DNA of 64,000 nt, from contig UCLR01000007.1 in NCBI GenBank assembly GCA_900473415.1, forward strand, positions 1 to 64,000. The letters run 5' to 3'. Below the pieces are notes generated by a model. It was not told the DNA's origin, searched no databases, and was given only the letters and a program-made list of their open reading frames with translations. Numbering within the stretch: position 1 is the stretch's first letter; every line of letters begins with the position of its first letter. Below are positions 34,496 to 42,126 of the stretch, piece by piece. Both the position numbers and the translations under genes were made by a program. The DNA comes from Hyphomicrobiales bacterium (GTDB lineage Bacteria > Pseudomonadota > Alphaproteobacteria > Rhizobiales > Beijerinckiaceae).

Positions 34496-35944
34496 ATGTC
34501 TTCGAAGAAGATCCCCGAGACCCTCTCCACCCCCAAGCCCGCGGTCCGTGTGCGCCAGCGCGGCGGCGCGATAGCCAACGACCGGGCCCTCAGCCAGGCG
34601 GTTGCGCGCTTTGCGCCGCAGATCGTCGAGCGTCCGCTGTCGGAGCTGAAGCCGTCGGCGCGCAATGCGCGCACGCATTCGCAGAAGCAGATCCACCTGA
34701 TCGCGGGTAGCATCGAAGCGTTCGGCTTCGTGACGCCGGTTTTGATCGATGGCGACGATGAGATCGTGGCGGGCCACGGTCGCTATGAGGCAGCGAAGCT
34801 GCTCGGCCGGGAGACGGTGCCGACCATCTGCCTCGATCATCTGAGCCTGGATCAGACCCGGGCTTTGCGGATCGCGGATAACCGGATCGCGGAGCATGCC
34901 GGCTGGGACGAGGAGATCCTGAAGCTCGAGCTCGGCCACCTGGTCGAGATCGACTTCGCGGTCGAGCTCACCGGCTATGAGACGCCGCAGATCGATATCC
35001 TGCTCAGCGAGGGCCAACCGGCGCCGGCCAAGGCGGATCCGGCTGACGCGCTGCCGGAGGCCGACGAGGTCGCGGTGACGCAGGCTGGGGACCTCTGGCT
35101 GCTCGGCGAACACCGCATCCTGTGTGGCGATGCGCGCGAGCGGAAGGCCTACGCGACGCTGATGGGCGGCGAGCAGGCCCAGATGGTGTTCACCGACCCG
35201 CCCTACAACGTGAAGATCGACGGCCATGTCGGCGGCCTCGGCAAGATCAAGCACCGCGAGTTTGCGATGGCCTCGGGCGAGATGAGCAAGGCCGAGTTCA
35301 CCGCCTTCCTGAAGGCGGTGTTCGGGGAGATCGCGGCTGCGTCGCAGGATGGCGCGCTGATCTTCAGCTGCATCGACGGCTTGCATCTGTACGAAACGCT
35401 CGATGCCGGTTTTGCAGTCTTCGACGAGCTGAAGAGCGTGATCACCTGGGCCAAGCCCAATGCGGGGATGGGCTCGCTCTATCGCTCCCAGACCGAGCTG
35501 ATCACGCTGTGGAAGAAGGGCAAGGCGCCGCACATCAACAACATCGAGCTCGGCAAGCACGGCCGCTACCGCACGACGCTGTGGAGCTATGCCGGGGTGA
35601 ATGGCTTCCGCAAGGGCCGGATGGCGGAGCTGGCGAGCCATCCGACGGTTAAGCCCTGTGCGATGGTGATGGATGCGCTCAAGGATGGCTCGAAGCCGAA
35701 AGGCATCATCCTCGATCCGTTCAGCGGCTCGGGCACGACGCTGATCGCTGCGGCGAAGACGAAGCGCCGCGGGTACGTCATGGAGCTTGATCCGCTCTAT
35801 GTCGATCTCGCGGTGCGGCGCTGGGAGACGCTGTTCAAGGTGGAGGCGCGCCACGCCGAGACGGGCCTGAGCTTCGCCGAGATGGCGGCGCTGCGCGGCG
35901 CGACGTCCCCGTCCGAGGTGGAGGGCGACCGCGATGTCGCGTGA
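34496..35944 (+). CDS. ParB-domain DNA methyltransferase (N4/N6 type)
   Basis: A 482-residue protein. The N-terminal ParB/Srx-like nuclease domain (about residues 40-135; VDGDDEIVAGHGRYEAAK-type segment, DNRIAEHAGWDEE) is followed by a site-specific DNA methylase. The methylase has a DPPYN motif (near 234), which implies adenine-N6 or cytosine-N4 methylation, and FSGSGTT (near 409). AAAGGAA lies about 8-14 bases before the ATG. This fusion is common in alphaproteobacterial prophages next to terminase genes and probably protects phage DNA or regulates packaging. Confidence 0.92.
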   Translation: MSSKKIPETLSTPKPAVRVRQRGGAIANDRALSQAVARFAPQIVERPLSELKPSARNARTHSQKQIHLIAGSIEAFGFVTPVLIDGDDEIVAGHGRYEAAKLLGRETVPTICLDHLSLDQTRALRIADNRIAEHAGWDEEILKLELGHLVEIDFAVELTGYETPQIDILLSEGQPAPAKADPADALPEADEVAVTQAGDLWLLGEHRILCGDARERKAYATLMGGEQAQMVFTDPPYNVKIDGHVGGLGKIKHREFAMASGEMSKAEFTAFLKAVFGEIAAASQDGALIFSCIDGLHLYETLDAGFAVFDELKSVITWAKPNAGMGSLYRSQTELITLWKKGKAPHINNIELGKHGRYRTTLWSYAGVNGFRKGRMAELASHPTVKPCAMVMDALKDGSKPKGIILDPFSGSGTTLIAAAKTKRRGYVMELDPLYVDLAVRRWETLFKVEARHAETGLSFAEMAALRGATSPSEVEGDRDVA

Positions 35945-36329
35945 TGATGCTCTCGAAGGAGTGGGCTACAAGCGCCCGCCGCAGCACAGCCGCTTCCGTA
36001 AAGGCCAGAGCGGCAACCCGTCCGGGCGCCGCAAGGGTCGGCCGCGGCTCGGCCTGATCGAGGAGCTCGACAAGCTCCTCGGCGCGCCGATCAAGGTTGC
36101 CCGCAATGGTCGCCAGGAGTCGATCTCGTTCATCGCTGCCTTGCTGAACAAGACTGCAGAGGCAGCGCTAAAAGGCGATGCCAAGGCGCGGCAGACCGTG
36201 TTCGCACTGCTGGCCCAGTATGAGCAGGCGCGTGGACCGGAGACGGCGAGCCTGACCAACGCGCAGGAAGAGGCACTGATCGCTGCCTTCCGGGCGCGGA
36301 CGGGTCAGGCAGGAGGCGGCGATGGCTGA
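35934..36329 (+). CDS. DUF5681 protein (probable small-terminase-like)
   Basis: A 131-residue basic protein. The DUF5681 N-terminal signature is GYKRPPQHSRFRKGQSGNP followed by GRRKGRPR, with a helical C-terminus. It overlaps the methyltransferase gene by 11 bases and the terminase gene by 8. Family function is not established. The position immediately upstream of the large terminase suggests a DNA-recognition partner in packaging (inference). Confidence 0.85.
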   Translation: MSRDDALEGVGYKRPPQHSRFRKGQSGNPSGRRKGRPRLGLIEELDKLLGAPIKVARNGRQESISFIAALLNKTAEAALKGDAKARQTVFALLAQYEQARGPETASLTNAQEEALIAAFRARTGQAGGGDG

Positions 36330-37755
36330 GCGCGCCCTGCTCAATGCGATCCTGCGTCGGGATCTGGCCAGCTTCATCGCGCAATGCTTCATGACGCTGG
36401 AGCCGGGGACGGCCTACCAGCCCAACTGGCACATCGAGGCGATCGCCTGGCAGCTGATGCGGGTCTGGTACGGAGAATGCAAGCGGCTCATCATCACCGT
36501 GCCGCCGCGCTCGGCCAAGTCGATCTGCGTGACCATCGCCTTCACCGCCTGGGTGATGGGCCAGGATCCGCGCAAGCGGATCATGGCGATCAGCTATGCC
36601 AACGAGCTCTCCCTCACCCACGCTGCGGGCTTCCGCAGCGTGGTCACCTCCGACTGGTATCGGGAGCTGTTCCCGGACTTCGCGATCAACGCCAATCGCG
36701 GCCAGGAGATCAGGACCAGCCAGCAGGGCTATCGCTTCGCCGGCTCGGTGGGTGGATCGGTGCTGGGCCGTGGCGCCGACCTGATCGTGATCGACGATCC
36801 GATCAATGGGCTGGAGGCGGCGACCTCGGCTGCAGCCCGCCGGCGGGTCCAGGAGTTTTATGACGGCACGCTCTACTCGCGCCTGAATGACCGGCTGAAC
36901 GGGGCAATCATCATCGTGATGCAACGCCTGCATGAGGATGATCTCGTCGGCCATGTGCTCGAGAAGGAGGATTGGGAGGTGCTCTCGATCCCGGCGATCG
37001 CCGAGATCGATGAGAGCTACCGGATCGGCGAGGGAGCGGAAGCGGTCTATCATCGCAAGGCCGGCGAGGTGCTCCATCCCGGTCGCGATACGCTCGCATG
37101 GCTCGACGCGGCGAAGCGCAATCTCGGCACGCTCCACTTCTCGGCGCAGTACCAGCAGAACCCGCTGCCCTCTGAGGGACAGATCATCAAGCGCGATTGG
37201 TTGCGCTACTACGATGAGCGCCCCGGTTGCTTCGACCTCATCATCGCCTCCTGGGACACAGCCTCGACGCAGGCCGAGCACTCCGATTGGTCGGTCGGGA
37301 CGGTCTGGGGCGCCATCGGGCAGGCGTATTATCTGATCGATCTCGTGCGCGAGCGCTGGGAGGCGCCGCAGTTGCGGCGCCAGATGATTGCGCTGGCTGA
37401 GCAGCACGCGGTCGATGCGACGCTGATCGAGGACACCGAGCTCGGACGGGCGCTCTCGCAGGATCTGCGCCGCAGCGGCGCGCTCTATCCTTTGCTCCAG
37501 CAGTCGCGGGTCGAGAAGACGGCCCGCTTGATGGCGCAGGCGGCCCGCTTCGAAGCAGGGCAGGTGTTCCTGCCGCGGGAAGCCTCCTGGCTGGGTCCCT
37601 ATCTCGGCGAGCTTCTCGCCTTCCCGCTCGGGCGCAACGACGATCAGGTCGATGCCACGAGCCAGGCCCTCAAATACCTGACCGCGCGCACGCCGATCCC
37701 GCGCGAGAGGCCCCAGCGCATCGTGCGGCGGCAGGGTGTGCGGGCGCGGCCGTAG
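36322..37755 (+). CDS. Phage terminase large subunit
   Basis: A 477-residue packaging motor-nuclease. The ATPase has Walker A-like VPPRSAKS (near residue 61), Walker B LIVIDDP (near 154) and coupling motif region IIVMQRLHEDDLVGH. The RNase-H-like nuclease begins at ASWDTAST (Asp near 310), with a later acidic residue in LIEDTELG and a closing DDQVDA. The length and motifs are intact, so the gene looks functional although no capsid genes accompany it. Confidence 0.93.
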   Translation: MAERALLNAILRRDLASFIAQCFMTLEPGTAYQPNWHIEAIAWQLMRVWYGECKRLIITVPPRSAKSICVTIAFTAWVMGQDPRKRIMAISYANELSLTHAAGFRSVVTSDWYRELFPDFAINANRGQEIRTSQQGYRFAGSVGGSVLGRGADLIVIDDPINGLEAATSAAARRRVQEFYDGTLYSRLNDRLNGAIIIVMQRLHEDDLVGHVLEKEDWEVLSIPAIAEIDESYRIGEGAEAVYHRKAGEVLHPGRDTLAWLDAAKRNLGTLHFSAQYQQNPLPSEGQIIKRDWLRYYDERPGCFDLIIASWDTASTQAEHSDWSVGTVWGAIGQAYYLIDLVRERWEAPQLRRQMIALAEQHAVDATLIEDTELGRALSQDLRRSGALYPLLQQSRVEKTARLMAQAARFEAGQVFLPREASWLGPYLGELLAFPLGRNDDQVDATSQALKYLTARTPIPRERPQRIVRRQGVRARP

Positions 37756-37802
37756 CGATCGTCCCGCGCGCGGTGTCACGACGGCAGGCACCTCGCGTCG
37801 GG

Positions 37803-38204
37803 TCACTCATCGTCGCGACGCCAGGCGGCCGGCTTGGCGAGCGGGCGGGAGGCGACACGTTGGGGCGGAGGGCGGACAAACCCGCGCGAGGCGAGCCGCC
37901 TGATCCCGAGATGGCGAGCCTCGCGGCGTTTGGCCTCGGCGATGGCGGCAAGATCCTGTGCGGTCTTGGCGCCGGGTGCGCGATGGCAGCAGTCGCGGCC
38001 GAGCACACGGCCGTCCTCGATGCTGAGGGGGCGATCCTTGTCGAGGATCAGCGCCTCCGGGATCATGTGATCGAACTCGATCACCTTGCCGGTGATGTTA
38101 AGGCCGCATCCTTCGCAACGGATGCGGCCTACATCATCCATGGCACGCTTGAGCATCGCGACCTTCTGGGCGCGGGTGAACTCCCGGCGGGGAAGGCTAC
38201 GCAT
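37803..38204 (-). CDS. HNH endonuclease-like protein
   Basis: A 133-residue basic protein. A CEGCG zinc-type pair (near residue 30), EFDHMIPEAL (the first H of HNH) and a following CCHRAPG segment match a small phage HNH nuclease, though the central N is not clear. The start ATG 38204 overlaps the YqaJ stop as TGATG. Phage HNH proteins often sit near terminases and help packaging cleavage. It is the last gene of the minus-strand operon, convergent with the terminase. Confidence 0.75.
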   Translation of the reverse strand: MRSLPRREFTRAQKVAMLKRAMDDVGRIRCEGCGLNITGKVIEFDHMIPEALILDKDRPLSIEDGRVLGRDCCHRAPGAKTAQDLAAIAEAKRREARHLGIRRLASRGFVRPPPQRVASRPLAKPAAWRRDDE

Positions 38205-38833
38205 CACGCCGCCTCCGGCCGGCCATAGGCCCGGATCTGATCCACGACCCGGTCGAGCTCGGCATTGAAGGCCTCGACCGCATCAGCGAGCTCGCGGATA
38301 TAGGCTTCATCACGATGGGCGCGGGTGATGAAGATCGGCAGGCCCGGCCAGTAGACGGCAATATCGATCCACGCGCGCCCGGCGATCCAGAGCTGGCCCT
38401 GGCACTGGGCCTTGTGTTCGGGTGGGAACTCGCCGCGCAAAATGGTCTCGACCATCAGATGCGGCAGCTTGGTCTTGATCTCGACGAGGCCGTCGGTGCC
38501 GATCAGCGCATCGGGCGAAGCGCCGGCCCGACCGCGCCGGAAGAAGCCGATCCGCTCGCAGGCATGGCCGGTGACAAAGCTGTAGACGCTGCGCGCCTCA
38601 TCCTCCAGCAGCCGGCCACGCTCCATATGGGCGGTGGTGATGCTCTCCATCGGCTCACCGGTCAGACGCTCACCAGCGAGCTTGTAGAGATAGCTCTGCC
38701 GGGTCCGGCTCTCCGCGCCGCCCCGCCCCTTGGACAGGATGGAGGCGAACTCAGAGGCGGTCGGGATACCGAGCCGGGCTTGAGCCCATTCGGGCGAACC
38801 CTGGTCGCAGGTAACGATCTCGAGCATGATCAT
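38204..38833 (-). CDS. YqaJ-type viral recombinase (lambda exonuclease family)
   Basis: A 209-residue nuclease. It has an N-terminal QGSPEWAQARLGIPTASEF signature, conserved SPDALIGTDGLVEIKTK (the D...E-x-K metal site, near residues 105-120) and a later QCQGQLWIAGRAW helix. Such 5'-3' exonucleases work with an annealing protein, here the ERF protein encoded just upstream. The start overlaps the ERF stop by ATGA. Confidence 0.92.
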   Translation of the reverse strand: MIMLEIVTCDQGSPEWAQARLGIPTASEFASILSKGRGGAESRTRQSYLYKLAGERLTGEPMESITTAHMERGRLLEDEARSVYSFVTGHACERIGFFRRGRAGASPDALIGTDGLVEIKTKLPHLMVETILRGEFPPEHKAQCQGQLWIAGRAWIDIAVYWPGLPIFITRAHRDEAYIRELADAVEAFNAELDRVVDQIRAYGRPEAA

Positions 38834-39561
38834 GGGCGCTCCTTGCGGGTGTTGAGCATGGTGAGGGCCTGGCGGAAGCGGGATGCCGGCAGCTCGGCGA
38901 AGGCCTTGATCCCGAAGGCCTGCAGGAAGGCGTCTCGATCGGCGCCGACCTTCTCAGCCAACCCGATCAGCTCGCGGACCTGCTGGCGGGTGATGGTCTC
39001 AGGATCCCCGGCGGCCTTGCCGTCATCGTCGTCGGAAGCCGCCAGGCCGAGCGCGGCTTTCAGCGTCATCCGCTGCAGATAGGTCAGGGCCGAACCGATC
39101 GCCTGGATGGCGTTCTTCTCGCCGCTCTGGTCGGCACCGGCTGAAAGCTGCGCCTCTTCGCTATGCCCATCGCGATGCGCGATCACGCAGGTCACGGTGA
39201 CGAGTCCGCCTTCGGTTGCGGAGCGGAAGCGATAGGACAGGCCATGTCGCGCCAGGATCGGTCCGACCGTCCGGACGATCTCGGCCAGGTCCTCATGACG
39301 GTAAACCTGCCGCCCCAGCATCGCCTGCCGGTTCTTGGCAATCACCGGCAGCTCCGCCTTCGCTGCCGCAAGCGCGTTCTCGAAGGCCTTGCGCGCGTCC
39401 AGCGCCTGCGCCCGTTCATGCAAGCCGATCAGCTGGGCCAGCATCCCGTCATCGACGCCGCGCTCCAGCGCCGCCGCCAGCAGGTTGAGCGGAGTTGGCG
39501 ATAAAAAGGGTGGTAACGGCGGCGCCTCACTCAGTCGGCGTCTGCGGGCGAATGCGGTCAT
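38830..39561 (-). CDS. ERF family ssDNA-annealing protein
   Basis: A 243-residue protein from ATG 39561. ERF core segments are KNRQAMLGRQVYRHEDLAEI, ILARHGLSYRF and the ending GEKNAIQAIGSALTYLQRMTL. The C-terminal tail (about 180-243) carries a short helical domain. It anneals single strands made by YqaJ in phage recombination. The start overlaps the stop of the preceding small gene (ATGA), supporting this choice although the ribosome site is weak. Confidence 0.9.
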   Translation of the reverse strand: MTAFARRRRLSEAPPLPPFLSPTPLNLLAAALERGVDDGMLAQLIGLHERAQALDARKAFENALAAAKAELPVIAKNRQAMLGRQVYRHEDLAEIVRTVGPILARHGLSYRFRSATEGGLVTVTCVIAHRDGHSEEAQLSAGADQSGEKNAIQAIGSALTYLQRMTLKAALGLAASDDDDGKAAGDPETITRQQVRELIGLAEKVGADRDAFLQAFGIKAFAELPASRFRQALTMLNTRKERP

Positions 39562-39743
39562 CGATCTGTCCGTCTGGTGAGAGGACAGGGCGATGCAGCG
39601 CGAGCCGGGCCGAACCGCCAGGTTCGGTAGGCTTGAGCCAGCTCGGCTGATCCGAGACAGGATGTCGATGGCAGGGGCTCGACGCTCTCGGTCGGCAGCT
39701 TCCGTAATGTGACAATGAGAGAAGGCGGCGAAGTGCGCGACAT
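39558..39743 (-). CDS. Small phage protein (61 aa), translationally coupled
   Basis: A 61-residue frame with no recognised family. It starts nine bases after the previous stop with a GAGGG site, and its own stop overlaps the ERF start as ATGA. That arrangement is the main support for it being a real gene rather than a gap. Confidence 0.55.
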   Translation of the reverse strand: MSRTSPPSLIVTLRKLPTESVEPLPSTSCLGSAELAQAYRTWRFGPARAASPCPLTRRTDR

Positions 39744-39752
39744 GGAGAACCC

Positions 39753-40118
39753 TCAATGAAGCTGCCGATGGGTGAGGGCGGCTAACGGTGCGGCCTCCGG
39801 CGGAGCGAGCTCCATGCGATTCCGGATTGGTCGGACATCGCGGCGGGAGCCGTCGCCGATCTGCAGCGCGTCATGGCGGGCCTGCTGAGAGCGCGCTTCC
39901 CGCCCTGCCGGCGCCGCGGCCCACAATCGTCGAAACCCTGCCAGCTGGGATTTGGCTTCAGCCCATCCGCGCTTGAGCGACAGCGACAAAACTTGGCGCC
40001 GCTCGGCGCAGCTTCGTGCCGCGCAAAGCTGTGGTCCTGCCTGGCGCATGGCATAGCGCAGGATACCAGGCTTGTAGAAGATGAGCTTGTGCTCGAACTC
40101 CAGGATCAGGGTCATCAT
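39753..40118 (-). CDS. Small phage protein (121 aa), first gene of the minus-strand operon
   Basis: A 121-residue protein starting with tandem ATG codons, preceded by GGAGGA about seven bases away. The N-terminal half (MMTLILEFEHKLIFYKPGI) looks structured and the rest is Ala/Arg-rich. No family is known. It leads the operon that encodes ERF, YqaJ and HNH proteins and diverges from the XRE regulator. Confidence 0.55.
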   Translation of the reverse strand: MMTLILEFEHKLIFYKPGILRYAMRQAGPQLCAARSCAERRQVLSLSLKRGWAEAKSQLAGFRRLWAAAPAGREARSQQARHDALQIGDGSRRDVRPIRNRMELAPPEAAPLAALTHRQLH

Positions 40119-40232
40119 CGTCCTCCAGCGACGAAAATCGTCGGTGGCGGACGGTTCCCTTCCTGTCGGGCTACCAGTCAACTATAAATGTTGATGCTCG
40201 ACGAAAAACGCTGCTCGCGCTATGCTGTCATC

Positions 40233-40457
40233 ATGATCACACCCGCACAGAGCCGCGCTGCCCGTGCGCTCCTCGACTGGAGCCAGGAGGACCTCGCCAA
40301 AGCCGCCCATCTCGGCCTGTCGACCATCCGCGACTTCGAGAAAGGCCGACGCGTCCCGACGCATAACAACCTGCGGGGCATTAGACTTGCCCTCGAGGAG
40401 GCAGGCGTCGAGATGGGTTTGGAGAACTCCAGCGTCGCGCTGAGAAGTGAACGCTGA
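40233..40457 (+). CDS. XRE-type helix-turn-helix regulator (74 aa)
   Basis: A 74-residue protein consisting almost only of a Cro/C1-type helix-turn-helix (RALLDWSQEDLAKAAHLG, then LSTIRDFEKGRRVP). The start at 40233 fits the family; a longer frame upstream lacks support. It is divergent from the recombination operon with a 114-base gap and is probably its repressor. This class (ALLDWSQ start) is frequent in rhizobial genomes as small stand-alone regulators. Confidence 0.85.
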   Translation: MITPAQSRAARALLDWSQEDLAKAAHLGLSTIRDFEKGRRVPTHNNLRGIRLALEEAGVEMGLENSSVALRSER

Positions 40458-40788
40458 CGCGCAATCCAGTGTCGATGCATCCTCGTGCGCGCATTTCGTG
40501 GCGTGCTGGTGATGTTGGCAAACGGAAGAGATCGCCACGGTTTCTGGCATAGAGTCGGACCACTCGTGCGCTGAGATAGATCTCAATGCCGAATCGCTGC
40601 CCTCGTGTCACCGCCTTCGGGCCGCATCAGCGTTGATAGCAGGCCGTAGTGATGCCCGAGCAGGCCTACGAGTGCTGGCTGGCGAAGCTCTCGCTCGAGC
40701 TTCTGGGCTGAAAGCTGGCGTTCGACGTAATGTGCGTGCTGACACCGACCCAGGTGAAACGCATGGGGCTTCGCGCACGTCCGGCGCG
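40458..40788. other. Gap between XRE gene and lapG
   Basis: About 330 bases without a supported gene. Short open frames are present but have in-frame stops or no start. It may mark the edge of the phage-derived module. Confidence 0.45.
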
Positions 40789-41730
40789 TTACGGCTCTCG
40801 CATGGGCTCCCCGGTCCAGCCCGCGGCAGGAGTCACAGGGTCGTTGTCTGCGGCATCGGCCAATGGCGCGGCGAAAAGGCTAATAGCTGAGTCCTGCAGC
40901 GCAAAAATTGGCCGAAGATGACCGGCGTCGGCATCATTGACGATTTCGTCATACCGGTTATCGAGCATCTGCCAGGCCCCATGCTGGCGCACGGCTAGGA
41001 CGGCATGATCTTCGAGCGCCTGCTGGTCCCAGACGAGGAGTATCCGGATATCGTCGTCAGCCGTGCCCAGCCGACGCAAAAGGGCATATTTCGCAATTGC
41101 ATAGTCCTCACAATCCCCGAAGCTATCGATGACCTTGAGGGGCGATGACCAGACGTCGACAAGACCCTGGCGCGAAAGATCGCTGGCATAGCGGATTGCG
41201 CGATTGACAGCGCGGTTGACGAATCCGACCCGCTCGCTCGGGGGCAGTGCATTTGCCTCATTGACGATGTTGTGCAAGGTCCGCGCGGCTGGCGCGCATT
41301 CGGCCAGCGAGGCGCCGCACCGATCGACGGCAGCGAAATCCAAGGTGACCTCCTTCTGGACCGTGCTCCACTTCGCGGCAACCGCTGCGTTGGTTGTTCC
41401 AAACTGGACATAGCCACGGTTGGAAAACGGGTCGTGCTTCGGCGCCGGGACGGTGACGTCATCTTTTAGAGATGCGGTCGAGGCCAGGCGGAGGCCCTCA
41501 CCGGGTTTGGTCTGCAGGGAGTGCGGCTCGGAGATGCCGTTTCGGCGGGAGACAACCTGCGCGATCGAGAAGAACGTCGGGACGCCTGTCGACAGTGCAA
41601 ACGGCACGGCCGTCTGCTTGATCGGCTGGCCGGCGCGGGATTCGCTCGCGGCCGCGTCGCCAATGAAGGCCAGGGCAGCGAATGCGCCGACAAGCGTCAT
41701 CACGCTGCGTACGATGCGCAGTCGATCCAT
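40789..41730 (-). CDS. lapG: LapG-like transglutaminase-type periplasmic cysteine protease
   Basis: A 313-residue protein with a signal-peptide-like start (VMTLVGAFAALAFIGDAAAS). The BTLCP/DUF920 protease domain has catalytic cysteine in DSFGDCEDYAIAKY (near residue 206), histidine in LEDHAVLAV (near 242) and aspartate in LDNRYDEI (near 257). All three catalytic residues are present. In Pseudomonas and Legionella, LapG cuts the N-terminus of a LapA-type adhesin when LapD releases it. It is divergent from the giant adhesin gene, which contains a fitting PAAG site. An in-frame ATG 36 bases upstream is the alternative start. Confidence 0.9.
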   Translation of the reverse strand: MDRLRIVRSVMTLVGAFAALAFIGDAAASESRAGQPIKQTAVPFALSTGVPTFFSIAQVVSRRNGISEPHSLQTKPGEGLRLASTASLKDDVTVPAPKHDPFSNRGYVQFGTTNAAVAAKWSTVQKEVTLDFAAVDRCGASLAECAPAARTLHNIVNEANALPPSERVGFVNRAVNRAIRYASDLSRQGLVDVWSSPLKVIDSFGDCEDYAIAKYALLRRLGTADDDIRILLVWDQQALEDHAVLAVRQHGAWQMLDNRYDEIVNDADAGHLRPIFALQDSAISLFAAPLADAADNDPVTPAAGWTGEPMREP

Positions 41731-42126
41731 ATCCGATGGTCCCTGTTGCGACGAGCAATCGACCATTTGAGTGGTTCTCTAGGCTTTCGCCTCAAGCTCA
41801 TCTCTATTCAATAGCAACAAAGAACGGCGAGTGCGGTTCTATTCAGGTTAATGGCCGTTGATATGAAGCCATTACCTTTGAGTTCGGTGAACGTCGGTCT
41901 TGAAAAATAGCTCTATTTTTATTTTAATCGGAGCTGTCTGGGTAAATTCTTTATTGACGCCGGCGTCGGCGTTTTACTGGCTTTTTCCACGGATGCCCAA
42001 ATTAACTCTTATTCACATGGGTCTAGCGCTCTTCCGCTCTCGCGGTTGACGAATGGTCAATCGTAAATAATACGTTAAACAACCAGCTAAAGATGGCGCG
42101 ACTGTGCGTGTCGGGGGGATGGCGTG
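41731..42126. promoter_or_regulatory. Divergent AT-rich control region of lapG and the giant adhesin gene
   Basis: About 400 AT-rich bases. An 8-bp perfect inverted repeat with two-base spacer (AAAAATAG / CTATTTTT, 41903-41920) is a candidate operator. GACGCCGGCGTCGGCG at 41956-41971 holds a second palindrome. AT-rich sequence around 42064-42085 (AATAATACGTTAA) could be the adhesin promoter. The factor binding here is unknown. Confidence 0.5.

Larger units (their letters stand above)
34496..40457. mobile_element. Incomplete phage-derived module
   Basis: A compact block holds a ParB-methyltransferase, a DUF5681 protein and large terminase on plus. It faces a minus-strand operon of HNH, YqaJ exonuclease, ERF annealing protein and two small genes, with a divergent XRE regulator. 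This is the packaging plus recombination part of a temperate phage. No portal, capsid, tail, lysis or integrase gene is present, so it is a remnant or a satellite-like element. Boundaries are approximate; no att repeats were found. Confidence 0.75.

Noticed and set aside
34496-37755. Gene transfer agent cluster
   Set aside because: GTA clusters contain portal, capsid and tail genes in a conserved order; none is present here.
34340-37806. Two long minus-strand frames over the methyltransferase and terminase genes
   Set aside because: The plus-strand proteins have intact catalytic motifs; the antisense products are Arg/Leu-rich without motifs.
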